A stretch of DNA of 64,000 bases from assembly GCA_022432975.1 (NCBI GenBank), contig CM039512.1:33725730-33789729 (forward strand), read 5' to 3'. The DNA is from Begonia masoniana (Eukaryota > Streptophyta > Magnoliopsida > Cucurbitales > Begoniaceae). Each line of letters begins with the position of its first letter. The first letter of the stretch is position 1. The position numbers and the translations under genes are program-made. Below the pieces are notes generated by a model. That model saw only the letters and a list, made by a program, of their open reading frames with translations, had not been told where the DNA came from and searched no databases. Of the stretch, positions 1 through 11,894 are shown piece by piece.

Positions 1-59
1 TTTCAGTAAATGTTACTAAGTTAAGATGCATTTATAATTAATTGTTTAGGGATCCCAAA

Positions 60-3000
60 ATGGTTAGAGGTCAGCAGAGAGAGACCAATGAGGATAGCAA
101 TGTCATTGCTCAGTTAACAGAGTTGGTCATGCGCCAATCTCGCCAGATCGAACAACTGATGACTGCTAGAGAGGAACAAGGCAACTCCAGTACTAATGCG
201 ACTCATGATCATGGGGGTGAGCGTTTCCACAGGCTTCGACCCCCGGTGTTTAATGGATATGTTTCAGATCCTATTTATGCTGAGGAGTGGGTTCGAAAGA
301 TAGAAGACATGTTTAAGTACGCAAAGGTTGGTGAAGGAGATAAGGTCACATATGCTGTCTTTCATTTGGAATTAAGTGCAAGGCATTGGTGGGACTCGAT
401 CCAGAACACCGCTAATGCCAGAGCTATGACCTGGGAAATGTTTAAGACTGCCTTCTTTGACAAGTGCTTTAATAGGACTATTCAGGCTAACAAGAAGAAG
501 GAGTTCATGAATCTACGACAAACTGGCTCTGTGACGGATTATATATGCAAATTTGATACTTTATCACGATTTGCTCCCCGAATGATTGATGATGATGAGG
601 ACAGGATTTACCAATTTGTTCAAGGACTGAAGCCGAGTTTGTACATGAAAGTAAAGACTGCTGGGATACACAATGTACTTATGGTGAAGTGACAGCTAAG
701 GCCTTGGAGCTGGAAGAGGCGGAAATGACAGCATATGCACAGCGTGAGCAGCCAAGAAAATTCACGAAGGAAACTCAGCCGCCACCACGTCAGAATAAAA
801 GATGGCAGCCGCAACAGAACAGGGGACCACAGCAACAACAACAAGGTATAAAGAGACCCCTCAACCAGAATGATGACCAAGGAAAAGGGAAGAGGCCTCT
901 GGCACCCTTATGCCCCACCTGTCAGAAGAACCACCTCGGCGAATGCAAGTTGCGTTCTGGCCGCTGTTTCAGATGTGATAAGGTTGGACATATAGTCAGA
1001 GACTGCCCCATGCCGCCAGATCCAAACCGTGCAAGGGTAGCACCTAGAGTCTATGCAATGATGGAGGATGAGGAAGCCGTGCAGCATACAGTCATAACAG
1101 GAACCATTATGATCTGTGGTTTTGCTGCTTACACACTTATAGATACGGGAGCTACACACTCGTTTATATCAACTTTGTTTGTATGCCAACACAACTTAGA
1201 ACTTTTACCAGCCGAAAGGCCATATAATGTTATGTTACCATCAGGGAAGTCCCTACATTCAGAACAGATTGTTAAAGGTGATGTTGTGTCCTTAGGAAGT
1301 AAGAAACTATATGTAGAACTGATTGTAATTGACATGAAAGGGTATGAGGTGATATTAGGAATGGATTGGTTATTTAGGCATTATGTCACAATAAGTTTTA
1401 GATCTAGGATGGTTGACTTTCGACCCCAAAATGGTGATCATTATTCCTTCCAAGCTATTCCTAAGATAAGCAAAATACCAATTATATCCTCACTAGAAAT
1501 TTACCGGTTACTGAAAAATGGCTGTGAGAGTTACTTAGCTAGCATAATGGATGTTCGGGTGGAGAATAAGATAGAGTTACAAGATATCCCTATAGTCCGA
1601 GAGTTTCCTAAGGCATTCTTGGATGATTTGCCAGGATTACCACTTGATAGAGAAATAGAGTTTGTAATAGATACGTACTCTGAGGCCTTACCCGTATCTA
1701 AGAATCCTTATCGGATGGCACCTGTTGAGCTAAAGGAGTTAAGAGTCCAACTACAGGAATTAGTAGACAAAGGATTTATACGCCCTAGCAGTTCCCCTTG
1801 GGGTGCACCTGTCTTATTTGTCAAGAAGAAAGATGGTTCCCTTAGAATGTGCATAGACTATAGGGAGCTAAATAAGTTGAAAATCAAGAATAAGTACCCC
1901 TTACCTCGGATTGATGATTTGTTTGACCAATTGCAAGGAGCAAAGATGTTTTCAAAAATCGATTTACGTTCGGGTTATTACCAACTGAAAGTTAAGGAAG
2001 GAGATATACCAAAGACAGCCTTCAGAACCCGTTATGGACACTACGAATTCTTGGTCATGTCATTTGGACTGACCAATGTACCTGCAGCCTTTATGGACTT
2101 AATGAATCGAGTGTTTCGTGAGTATTTGGACAAATTTGTAATTGTGTTCATAGATGATATCCTGATATACTCACGGACTGAAGCTGACCATGCAGAGCAT
2201 TTAAGAGTAGTTTTGACGACATTAAAGGAGCACCAGCTCTATGCCAAATTGTCCAAGTGTGAATTTTTGTTGGACAAGGTTAATTTTCTTGGTCATGTAG
2301 TTTCTGCTAATGGCATATCAGTGGACCCGACCAAAATTCAGGCAGTAAAGGATTGGCCACAACCAAAGAATGCCAGTGAAGTCCGCAGTTTCCTTGGATT
2401 GGCAGGCTATTACAGAAAGTTCATCAAAGGATTTTCTATGATAGCTAAGCCCCTGACGAATTTGACAAAGAAGGACAACAAGTATTCTTGGACTGAAGCT
2501 TGTGAGGATAGCTTCCAGACATTGAAGGTGAAGTTAACAACAGCCCCGGTATTGACCCTTCCAACCGAAGAAGGGAAGTTTAGCGTATTTTGTGATGCAT
2601 CAAAAGTTGGTTTGGGCTGTGTTTTGATGCAAGAAGGCAAAGTTGTAGCGTATGCCTCTAGGCAGTTAAAGAGTTATGAACAGAACTATCCCACCCATGA
2701 TTTAGAATTAGCCGCTGTTGTTTTTGCTTTGAAGATATGGAGACACTACTTATATGGACAGCAGTGTGAGGTGTTTTCTAACCATAAAAGTCTGAAGTAC
2801 CTCTTTACACAAAATGAATTAAACATGAGGCAGAGGCGTTGGTTGGAATTTGTTAAGGATTACGACTTTGAGATCAAGTATCACCCGGGCAAGGCTAACT
2901 CTGTAGCTGACGCATTGAGCAGGATGTCAACAACAATGCAACCCGTTGTATCAACTATGTCTATACCTTTGAGGACAGAGATTCAGAAATTGGAGTTGGA

Positions 3001-4468
3001 GATAGTTCCAGAGTTGTCAGCTTTGCTTGCAAATTTGACCATTCAACCGACGGTCCTGGAAAAGATCAAGGAAGCACAACAGAAGGATTCAGAGGAGAAT
3101 AACAGTATGATGAACAAGGTGAAGGACACAACCTCCGAGTTTAGTCTTTCCAAGGATGGGATTCTGAGGTTTAGAAATAGATGGTATGTCCCTAATGATG
3201 AATGGTTACGTAAGTTAATTTTGGCTGAGGCGCATTCGTCCCCCTTTTCTGTACATCCTGGCAGCACCAAGATGTATCGAGACCTGAAGTTACTCTATTG
3301 GTGGCCAAACTTAAAGAGAGATGTTGCTAAGTGTGTAGAGTCATGTTTGGTTTGCCAACAAGTTAAAACCGAGCACCAACGTCCAGGAGGTACCCTTCAG
3401 CCTTTACCTATTCCCGAGTGGAAGTGGGAACACATAGCTATGGATTTCGTTGTAGGATTACCTAAGACAACTAAGGGACATGATAGTATTTGGGTTGTGA
3501 TTGATAGATTGACAAAATCAGCCCATTTCTTACCAGTAAGGACAACTTACTCGATGGACCAGCTTGTTGATCTTTATGTACGAGAAGTTATTAGGTTGCA
3601 TGGAATCCCTACATCTATTGTCTCAGATCGTGATCCTAGATTCACCTCAAGGTTTTGGCAAAGTTTGCAAGGCACATTAGGTACAAAGTTGTCTTTCAGC
3701 ACTGCTTTCCACCCGCAGACAGATGGTCAATCAGAAAGGACTATCCAAATACTTGAGGATATGTTGAGGGCTTGTGTGCTAGAGTTCCAAACATCTTGGA
3801 GCCGATACCTACCCTTGGTTGAGTTCTCTTACAATAACAGTTATCAGTCCACTATCGGAATGGCACCTTATGAGGTGTTGTATGGTAGGAAATGTAGATC
3901 ACCTCTGTATTGGGATGAAGTTGGGGAAGCAAAACTCCTAGGTCCCGAGATGTTGCAGCAGATGTCAGACAAGATTGCCACTATTAAAAGGAAAATGAAT
4001 ACTGCACAAAGCCGACAGAAAAGTTATGCAGACCAAAGGAGGAGAGATCTTGAATTTGCTGTTGGTGATGAAGTTTTCCTGAAGATTTCACCATTTAAAG
4101 GAGTACTAAGATTTGGCAGGAGGGGAAAGCTTAATCCACGATTTATTGGACCATTCCCTGTTTTGGCTAGAATCGGTAGTACAGCTTACAGACTGCAGTT
4201 GCCTCCATCATTGGATAAAGTTCATAATGTTTTCCATGTATCAATGTTAAGAAAATGTATACGGGACCCTACACAAGTTGTTAAACCAGTGGATTTTGAG
4301 ATTGAGCCGACACTAACGTATGAAGAGAAGCCAGTGCAGATATTGGAATCCACAGTTAAGACTCTGAGGAATAAAGAGATTCCGTTGGTCAAAGTCTTAT
4401 GGAAGAATCATGGCATTGAAGAAGCCATTTGGGAGCAACGACAGGACATGTTAGGCGAGTATCCATAG
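60..4468 (+). pseudogene. Gag-Pol polyprotein, family A copy 1, single-base frameshift
   Basis: This encodes Gag, protease, reverse transcriptase, RNase H and integrase of a Ty3/Gypsy chromovirus. The start chosen is the ATG at 60, which opens with residues MVRG; the longer frame beginning at 42 starts on TTG. The frame is intact up to about 678. There a run of three T seen in copy 3 is two T, which shifts the frame and ends it at 692. The remaining frame (689-4468) is open to the normal stop and holds the zinc knuckle, DTG protease, FIDD reverse transcriptase and DD35E integrase. Apart from the slip, the residues match copy 3 throughout. The break is in a short homopolymer, so it may be a recent mutation or a base-calling error. 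Confidence 0.92.
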
Positions 4469-4508
4469 TTATTTGTTTGATTAATTTTCGGGGACGAAAA
4501 TTTTGTTT

Positions 4509-4521
4509 AAGGAGGGGTGGA
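4509..4521 (+). other. Polypurine tract, A copy 1
   Basis: The purine run AAGGAGGGGTGGA lies directly before the LTR start and is the expected plus-strand primer. It follows a block reading GGGGACGAAAATTTTG, which recurs in related form before the purine tracts of families B and F. Confidence 0.9.
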
Positions 4522-4682
4522 TGTAACACCCGACAACTTCAGCCAGGTGACTTCCTAACTGTATTAACGGTCATAAATATTCAATCTTCACGGTTTAGAG
4601 TTTTATACCAAGAATAATTAATTTCATGTGGATTTAAACTAGGTTAGGTTGCAAAGTTGTAATAATGGAGGGTGATGACCAA

Positions 4683-4690
4683 TATATAAA
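4683..4690 (+). promoter_or_regulatory. TATA box of LTR1
   Basis: TATATAAA lies 161 bp into the LTR, with a CCAAT-like GACCAAT just upstream. Transcription would start near 4713-4720, so U3 would be only about 190 bp and the rest of the LTR, minisatellites included, would be transcribed. The same box is at 19441-19448 in LTR3. The start site is inferred. Confidence 0.7.
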
Positions 4691-4844
4691 GAAAAAGGAA
4701 ATGTTTTAAACCTCACTTGAACCACTGTAGCCGACACCTTCCTTTTCGGCGATTTCTTCCCTCCCAAGCTCTTGCTCTTTGCTTTCAGCACACTCTCTTC
4801 GACGATCGATTTCTCTGCCACTACTTGACTACTCTGCGCCCGAG

Positions 4845-5225
4845 GTATGCAATAGACAACGTAGCTATCTGTTAATTTGTTAGCCCTGTTTTCTACTCGG
4901 CATTGGAGTTTTGAATTTTCCAATGGCCGACTAATAATAAGAACATTTAAAATCTGAGAGTGGGAATGCTTTTATCAAATCGATTCTGGACATTTAGAAC
5001 AACCACCCCTGAGTAATCGATAATCGAATCTGTCTGTTCTGGAATTTGAATTTCAAACTGCACAGGGTATTAGACTAAGGATTCGGGAATGACTTTAGCT
5101 ATTAAATCTTAGGATAACTTGAGATTAGAACTATTAGGATTTTGTTTTAACTACTGCAATGTAAATGTTTTAGGTGAAGAAGTTTGAAGAGAAAGGAGCT
5201 CAAGTGCTAAGGAGACCAGGTAAGT
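4845..5225 (+). other. Predicted leader splice module, LTR1
   Basis: A donor-like GAG|GTATGC has its GT at 4845, and an acceptor TTTTAG ends at 5173. Between 5174 and 5219 lies a 46-nt purine-rich mini-exon without ATG, followed by the donor CAG|GTAAGT (GT at 5220). A GGC...GCC hairpin-like block begins at 5244. The order is repeated in every chromovirus LTR here. The splice sites are predictions from consensus and conservation; no transcript was seen. Confidence 0.55.
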
Positions 5226-5694
5226 GAATGTATTAAGATTTCCGGCTAAAAGGGCCCTACATCGTGGGAGTACTAGGTTGTTTTAGATGTCTAATGTTTA
5301 TCTTATGATGATGAGCTTGTCTGCACTTGAAGGATTGATGAATGTTGTGAGTTATACTATTTGATGACCTGCTAGTGAATGTGAAGTTGTCTGCTCTGGT
5401 ATGATCCTTGTCATAGTCTGATGGGTTAAAAGTTCTCATGTTCATGCATCATGAATGTTTCTCAAGCATAAGAAAATGTTTTAATGCATGTTTTCCATGA
5501 ACAAGATATGTATGTATATATGTATATATAAGATTTATGCAACGTGGACTAAGTGAGGGTTGGGGGCGGTTCGGCGTATGTCACAGTCCAAAGAGGGACA
5601 TATGAATACGACCCGCAGTAGGGAACAAGATCAAACTCACTGTCGAACCCCATTTACTGGCACAAATCCTCTCTTAATCCACACAACCTAAATG

Positions 5695-5825
5695 AAGAAT
5701 ATGATCAAAGACTATGAATGATGAATATGATCCATGACTATGAACGACGAATATGATCCATGACTATGAACGATGAATATGATCCATGACTATGAATGAT
5801 GAATATGATCCATGACTATGAATGA
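5695..5825 (+). repeat. 27-bp tandem repeats in LTR1
   Basis: About five imperfect units built on GAATATGATCCATGACTATG run in tandem. LTR2 (about 13075-13180) and LTR3 (about 20455-20585) carry the same block with small unit differences. Confidence 0.85.
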
Positions 5826-6311
5826 TAATTACGAGCAAAGATCTGAACAAGAAAAGACTTATGAGCATGTGATTTTCCCAAATTATACACTCATACATCC
5901 ATGTTAGTGTTGCATTCCTTACTAAGCATTAGGCTTATAGTTAAATCTTATGATGTAGGTGAAGAGTTCAAAGGTGAGGATTTCCAGTCCAGAGATGATG
6001 TTTAAAGTTGGTTGCCGGAGGATGCTCAGTGTGACAGTGAAGGCTGGATAGGCGATTAAGTTCCCTGGTTATGCTCATAGTAAGTCAGAAAAGTTTACGA
6101 TGAACAGATGACTAAATAGAACAGAATTTCTTATAACAATGAGATTTGGATTTGAAGGGCTTGTCTTTAGAGTCTGAATACGATTTTAAGGATTAATGAA
6201 TGGTTTGTTTTTCTTGAGTCTTCCGCTATGCGTATTTTAGATGAGTTTATGATTTTTACTCTTTGAGGTTTATGGTTACTAAGTTAAGATTCAGGTGAGT
6301 TGTGGTAATTT

Positions 6312-7075
6312 TCATCGGATGATGAGAGTGTTATCTTGTCGTCTAGCAATCGGCAGATGTAGTGTCTAAGCCATCGGATGATGAAAGTGCTATTTTGTCG
6401 TCTAGCGATCGGCAGATGTAGTGTCTAAGCCATCGGATGATGAAAGTGCTATTTTGTCGTCTAGCGATCGACAGATGTAGAGTGTTTAAGCCATCGGATG
6501 ATGAGAGTGTTATTTTGTCATCTAGCGATCGGCAGATGTAGTGTCTAAGCCATCGGATGATGAAAGTGCTATTTTGTCGTCTAGCGATCGGCAGATGTAG
6601 TGTCTAAGCCATCGGATGATGAAAGTGCTATTTTGTCGTCTAGCGATCGGCAGATGTAGAGTGTTTAAGCCATCGGATGATGAGAGTGTTATTTTGTCGT
6701 CTAGCGATCGGCAGATATAGTGTCTAAGCCATCGGATGATGAAAGTGCTATTTGTCGTCTAGTGATCGGCAGATGTAGTGTAGTAAGTCATTGGATGATG
6801 AGGATGTAATTTGTCGTCTAGCGTTCGGTGGATGAAGTGTATTCCTTCACCGGATGATGTATATGGTATTTGTCGTCTAGCGTTCGGTGGATGAAGTGTA
6901 TTCCTTCACCGGATGATGTATATGGTATTTTGTCGTCTAGCGTTCGGTGGATGGAGTGTATTCCTTCACCGGATGATGTAAATGGTATTTTGTCGTCTAG
7001 CATTCGGTGGATGAAGTGTAATTCTTCATCGGATGATGTAAATGTTAATTTGTCGTCTAGTGACCGGATGATGTG
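6312..7075 (+). repeat. Two-type 59-60 bp minisatellite in LTR1
   Basis: Nine units of a 59-bp type beginning CATCGGATGATGA (starts near 6312, 6372, 6431, 6492 and onward) are followed by four units of a related 59-60 bp type built on TTCACCGGATGATGTA (from about 6847). Both types share GTCGTCTAGCG. LTR2 has the same array at about 13672-14430 and LTR3 at about 21070-21830. Unit length near a multiple of three leaves short open frames in it, which are not genes. Confidence 0.95.
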
Positions 7076-7298
7076 AGTATTCTCTTATTGTTTATGTCCA
7101 GGTAATGTTTTAAGTCGGTCACGTGAAGCACACATGACCACCGGTCGATGTAAGTTATTTCTTTGTTGTCAGAATCCAGTTTAAGAGGTGTTCAAAAAAA
7201 TATATTACCGAAAATAGGTTGAGTGTGAGTAATAAGACTTTAAATGATTAAGAATGATATGAATTATGTGACGATCCCTTCTGGGGTTGTTACAATTA

Positions 7299-7310
7299 TG
7301 GTATCAAAGC
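7299..7310 (+). other. Primer binding site, A copy 2
   Basis: TGGTATCAAAGC lies 4 bp after the LTR end. It complements the 3' end of initiator tRNA-Met except for one change (A for G at the ninth base), which would weaken priming. Confidence 0.85.
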
Positions 7311-7458
7311 AAAAACCGGGTTCTAAAACCGATTCTGCAGACTGTCTTCCAGCACTGACTGTCACATGAGCACACTCCAGCAACTGTAAGTATTTATGAT
7401 TTCAGTAAATGTCACTAAGTTAAGATGCATTTATAATTAATTGTCTAGGAATCCCAAA

Positions 7459-10400
7459 ATGGTTAGAGGTCAGCAGAGAGAGACCAATGAGGATAGCAAT
7501 GCCATTGCTCAGTTGACAGAGTTGGTCATGCGGCAATCTAGCCAGATCGAACAACTGATGACTGCTAGAGAGGAACAAGGCAACTCCAGTACTAATGCAA
7601 CTCGTGGTCATGGGAGTGAGCGTTTCCACCGGCTTCGACCCCCAGTGTTTAATGGACATGTTTCAGATCCTGTTTATGCTGAGGAGTGGGTTCGAAAGAT
7701 AGAAGACATGTTTAAATACACAAAGGTTGATGAAGGAGATAAGGTCACATATGCTGTCTTTCATTTGGAATTAAGTGCAAGGCATTGGTGGGATTCGATC
7801 CAGAACACTACTAATGCCGGAGCTATAACCTGGGAAATGTTTAAGACTGCCTTCTTTGACAAGTACTTCAATAGGACTATTCGGGCCAACAAGAAGGAGT
7901 TCATGAATCTACGACAAACTGGCTCTGTGACGGATTACATATGCAAATTTGATGCTTTATCACGATTTGCTCCTCGAATGATTGAGGATGATGAGGACAG
8001 GATTTACTAATTTGTTCAAGGACTGAAGCCGAGTTTGTACATGAAAGTAAAGACTGCTGGGATACACAATGTACCTTATGGTGAAATGACGGCTAAGGCC
8101 TTGGAGCTGGAAGAGGCGAAAATGACAGCATATGCACAGCGTGAGCAGCCAAGAAAATTCACGAAGGAAACTCAGCCGCCACCACGTCAGGATAAAGGAT
8201 GGCAGCCGCAACAGAACAGGGGACCACAGTAACAACAACAAGGTATAAAGAGACCCTCAACCAGAATGAAGACCAAGGAAAAGGGAAGAGGCCTCTGGCA
8301 CCCTTATGCCCCACCGGTCAGAAGAACCACCCCGGCGAATGCAAGTTGCGTTCTGGCCATTGTTACAGATGTGATAAGGTTGGACATATAGTCAGAGACT
8401 GCCCCATGCCGCCAGATTCGAACCGTGCAAGGGTAGCACCTAGAGTCTATGCAATGATGGAGGATGAGGAAGCCGTGCAGCATACGGTCATAACAGGTAC
8501 CATTATGATCTGTGGTTTTGCTGCTTACACACTTATAGATACGGGAGCCACACACTCGTTTATATCAACTTTGTTTGTATGCCAACACAACTTAGAACTT
8601 ATACCAGCCGAAAGGCCATATAATGTTATGTTACCATCAGGGAAGTCCCTACATTCAGAACGGATTGTTAAAGGTGATGTTGTGTCCTTAGGAAGTAAGA
8701 AACTATATGTAGAACTGATTGTAATTGACATGAAAGGGTATGAGGTGATATTAGGAATGGATTGGTTATTTAGGCATTATGCCACAATAAGTTGTAGATC
8801 TGGGATGTTATATTGTCGACCCCCAAATGGTGATCATTATTCCTTCCAAGCTATTCCTAAGATAAGTAAAATACCGATTATATCCTCACTAGAAATTTAC
8901 CGGTTACTGAAAAATGGTTGTGAGTGTTACTTAGCTAGCATAATGGATGTTCGGGTGAAGAATAAAATAGAGTTACAAGATATCCCCATAGTCCGAGAGT
9001 TCCCTAAGGCATTCTTGGATGATTTGCCAGGATTACCACCTGATAGAGAAATAGAGTTTGTAATAGATACGTACCCTGAGGCCTTACCCGTTTCTAAGAA
9101 TCCTTATCGGATGGCACCTGTTGAGCTAAAGGAGTTAAAAGTCCAACTACAGGAATTAGTAGACAAAGGATTTATACGCCCTAGCAGTTCCCCTTGGGGT
9201 GCACCTGTCTTATTTGTCAAGAAGAAAGATGGTTCCCTTAGAATGTGCATAGACTATAGGGAGCTAAATAAGTTGACAATCAAGAATATGTACCCCTTAC
9301 CTCGGATTGATGATTTGTTTGACCAATTGCAAGGAGCAAAGGTGTTTTCAAAAATAGATTTACGTTCGGGTTATTACCAACTGAAAGTTAAGGAAGGAGA
9401 TATACCAAAGACAGCCTTCAGAACCCGTTATGGACACTACGAATTCTTGGTCATGTCATTTGGGCTGACCAATGCACCTGCAGCCTTTATGGACTTAATG
9501 AATCGAGTGTTTCGTGAGTATTTGGACAAATTTGTAATTGTGTTCATAGATGATATCCTGATATACTCACGGACTGAAGCTGACCATGCAGAGCATTTAA
9601 GAGTAGTTTTGATGACATTAAAGGAGCACCAGCTCTATGCCAAATTGTCAAGTGTGAATTTTGGTTGACAAGGTTAATTTTCTTGGTCATGTAGTTTCTG
9701 CCTAATGGCATATCAGTGGACCGACCAAAATTCAGGCTAGTAAAGGATTGGCCACAACCAAAGAATGCCAGTGAAGTCCGCAGTTTCCTTGGATTGGCAG
9801 GCTATTACAGAAGTCATCAAGGATTTTCTTTAATAGCTAAGCCCTCTGACGAATTGACAAAGAAGGACACTAAGTATTATTGGACTGAAGCTTGTGAGGA
9901 TAGCTTCCAGACATTGAAGTGAAGTTAACGAACAGCCCCGGTTATGACCCTTCCAACCGAATAAGGAAGTTTAGCGTATTTTGTGATGCATCAAAAGTTG
10001 GTTTGGGCTGTGTTTTGATGCAAGAAGGCAAAGGTTGTAGCGTATGCCTCTAGGCAAGTTAAGAGATTCTGAACAGAACTACCCCCCATGGTTTAGATAT
10101 TAGCCGTGTTTTTTTTGCTTTGAAGATATGGGAACACTACTTATATGGAACGCAGTGTGAGGTGTTTTCTAACCATAAAATCTGAAGTACCTCTTTACAC
10201 AAAAGGAATTGAAAATGAGACAGAGCGTTGGTTTGAATTTGTTAAGGATTACGACATATTGAGATCAAGTATCACCCGGCAAGGCTAATCGTAGCTGACG
10301 CATTGAGCAGGTATTCACACAATGCAACCCTTTTTGTAATTAACTATGTCTATACCTTCGTTGAGGCAGAGTTCAAATGGAGTTGGAGATAGTTCCAGAG

Positions 10401-11845
10401 TTGTCAGTTTGCTTGCAAATTTTACTCATTCAAACCGACGGTCCTGGAAAAGATCAAGGACCCCAACAGAAGATTTCAGAGGAAGAATAACAGTAGAGAA
10501 CAAGGTGAAGGACAACCACCTCCGATTAGCTTTCCCAAGGATGGGATTCTGAGTTTTAATAGTGTAAATGTCCCTAAGGATGAATGGTTCCGTAAGTTAA
10601 TGTTGGCTGAGGCCATTCGTCCCCCTTTCTCTGTACTCCTGGCAGCACCAAGATGTATCGAGACCTGAAGTTACTCTATTGGTGGCCAAACTTAAAGAGA
10701 GATGTTGCTAAGTATGTAGAGTCATGTTTGTTTGCCAACAAGTTAAAGCGAGCACCAACGTCCAGGAGGTACCCTTCAGCCTTTACCTATTCCCGAGTGG
10801 AAGTGGGAACACATAGCTATGGATTTCGTTGTAGGATTACCTAAGACAAGTAAGGGACATGATAGTATTTGGGTGTGATTGATAGATTGACTGAAATCAG
10901 CCCATTTCTTACCAGTAAGGACAACCGTACTCGATGGACCAAGCTTGCTGGTCTTATGTACGAGAAGCTATTAGGTTGCATGGAATCCCTGCATCTATTG
11001 TCTCAGATCGTGATCCTAGATTCACCTCAAGGTTTGGCAAAGTTTGCAAGGCACATTAGGTACAAAGTTGTCTTTCAGCACTGCTTTCCACCCGCAGACA
11101 GATGGTCAATCAGAAAGGGACTATCCAAATACTTGAGATAATGTTGAGGTCTTGTGGTGCTAAGTTCCAAACATCTTGGAGCCGCTACAGTACCCTTGGT
11201 GAGTCTCATTACACTAAAGTTTCAGTCCACTATCGAAAAATAATGGCCACTTATGAGGTGTTTTTATGGTATGAATGTAATCACCTCTTTATTGGATGAG
11301 TTGGGGAAGCAAACTCCTAGGTCCCGAGATTTTGCCAGCAGATGTTCAGAAACAAGATTGCCACTATTAAAGGACAATGAATACTGCACAAAGCCGACAG
11401 AAAAGTTAGCCGACCAAAGGAGAGAGATCTTGATTTTTGCTGTTGTTGATGACGTTTTCCCTGAGATTTTCACCGTGTAAAGGATTCCTAAGATTTGGCA
11501 GCGGGGAAAGCTTAATCCACGATTTATTGGACCATTCCCGGTTGGGCTAAATCGTAGTAACAGCTTACAGACTGCATTTGCCTCCATCATTGGATAAAGT
11601 CCATAATGGTTTTTTCCAGTATCAATTTAAAAAAGGTATACGGGCCCCCCCCCTAAAACAAGTTTTAAACCAGTGGATTTTGGCATGTGAGCCGACCTAA
11701 CTTATGACAGAACCGTGCAATATGGAATCCACAGTTAAGGGACTCGAGGAATAAAGAATTCCGTGGTCAAAGTCCTATGGAAGATCTGGCCTTGAAACCC
11801 ATTTGGGGTCAACGCAAGGACATTTTCGGCGATACTCCATATTAT
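7459..11845 (+). pseudogene. Gag-Pol polyprotein, family A copy 2, multiply broken
   Basis: This is homologous to the intact copy 3 along its whole length, starting with the MVRG codons at 7459. In the clean part there is a TAA at 8008-8010 and another at 8230-8232, both where copy 3 has CAA, and a one-base deletion near 8260. The frame then stays open across zinc knuckle, protease and most of reverse transcriptase, up to about 9655. Beyond that there are many small indels, so integrase survives only as pieces in all three frames. The two CAA-to-TAA changes look like real C-to-T decay. The later indels have the pattern of uncorrected long-read sequence. Confidence 0.92.
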
Positions 11846-11894
11846 TTTGTTTATTAATTTTCGGGAGACTAAATTTTGTTTAAGGAGGGGTGGA

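Larger units (their letters stand above)
1..4521 (+). mobile_element. Family A Ty3/Gypsy element, copy 1, internal region (5' end outside window)
   Basis: The window opens inside a Tekay-like chromovirus, just upstream of gag. Position 1 corresponds to 14758 in copy 3, so its 5' LTR and primer site lie outside the window. The internal region carries one gag-pol reading frame and ends in a purine tract directly before an LTR that starts TGTAACACC. It is almost identical to copy 3: besides one single-base deletion I noticed only isolated substitutions (for example at about 3129). Confidence 0.95.
4522..7294 (+). mobile_element. Family A LTR1 (shared by internal copies 1 and 2)
   Basis: This 2773-bp LTR starts TGTAACACCC and ends GTTGTTACA. 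It lies between the purine tract of copy 1 and the primer site of copy 2, so it acts as 3' LTR of one and 5' LTR of the other. In order it holds a TATA box near its start, the predicted leader splice module, a 27-bp repeat block, and two related 59-60 bp minisatellites. It matches LTR3 closely, including shared derived variants (CAGATATAG in the minisatellite), but its last 200 bp or so differ more from LTR2 and LTR3 than the rest does. Confidence 0.95.
7295..11894 (+). mobile_element. Family A copy 2, internal region
   Basis: This is a second A internal region, between LTR1 and LTR2. From 7295 to about 9650 it aligns cleanly with copies 1 and 3, with ordinary substitutions. From about 9650 to 11894 and on to about 12150 in the LTR it is full of one-base insertions and deletions. 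The purine tract (about 11882-11894) is preserved. Confidence 0.93.

Noticed and set aside
42..59. Upstream start of gag at 42 (and at 14799 and 7441)
   Set aside because: These codons are TTG; the conserved MVRG start at the ATG 18 nt downstream is shared with B and, in mutated form, with F.
6312..7075. CRISPR-like array
   Set aside because: The units are contiguous tandem repeats without unique spacers, in a plant LTR.
6818..7076. Open frames on both strands with repeated peptides (for example SSSVRWM)
   Set aside because: They come from minisatellite units of about 60 bp, divisible by three, and recur in all three LTRs with no start context or other support.
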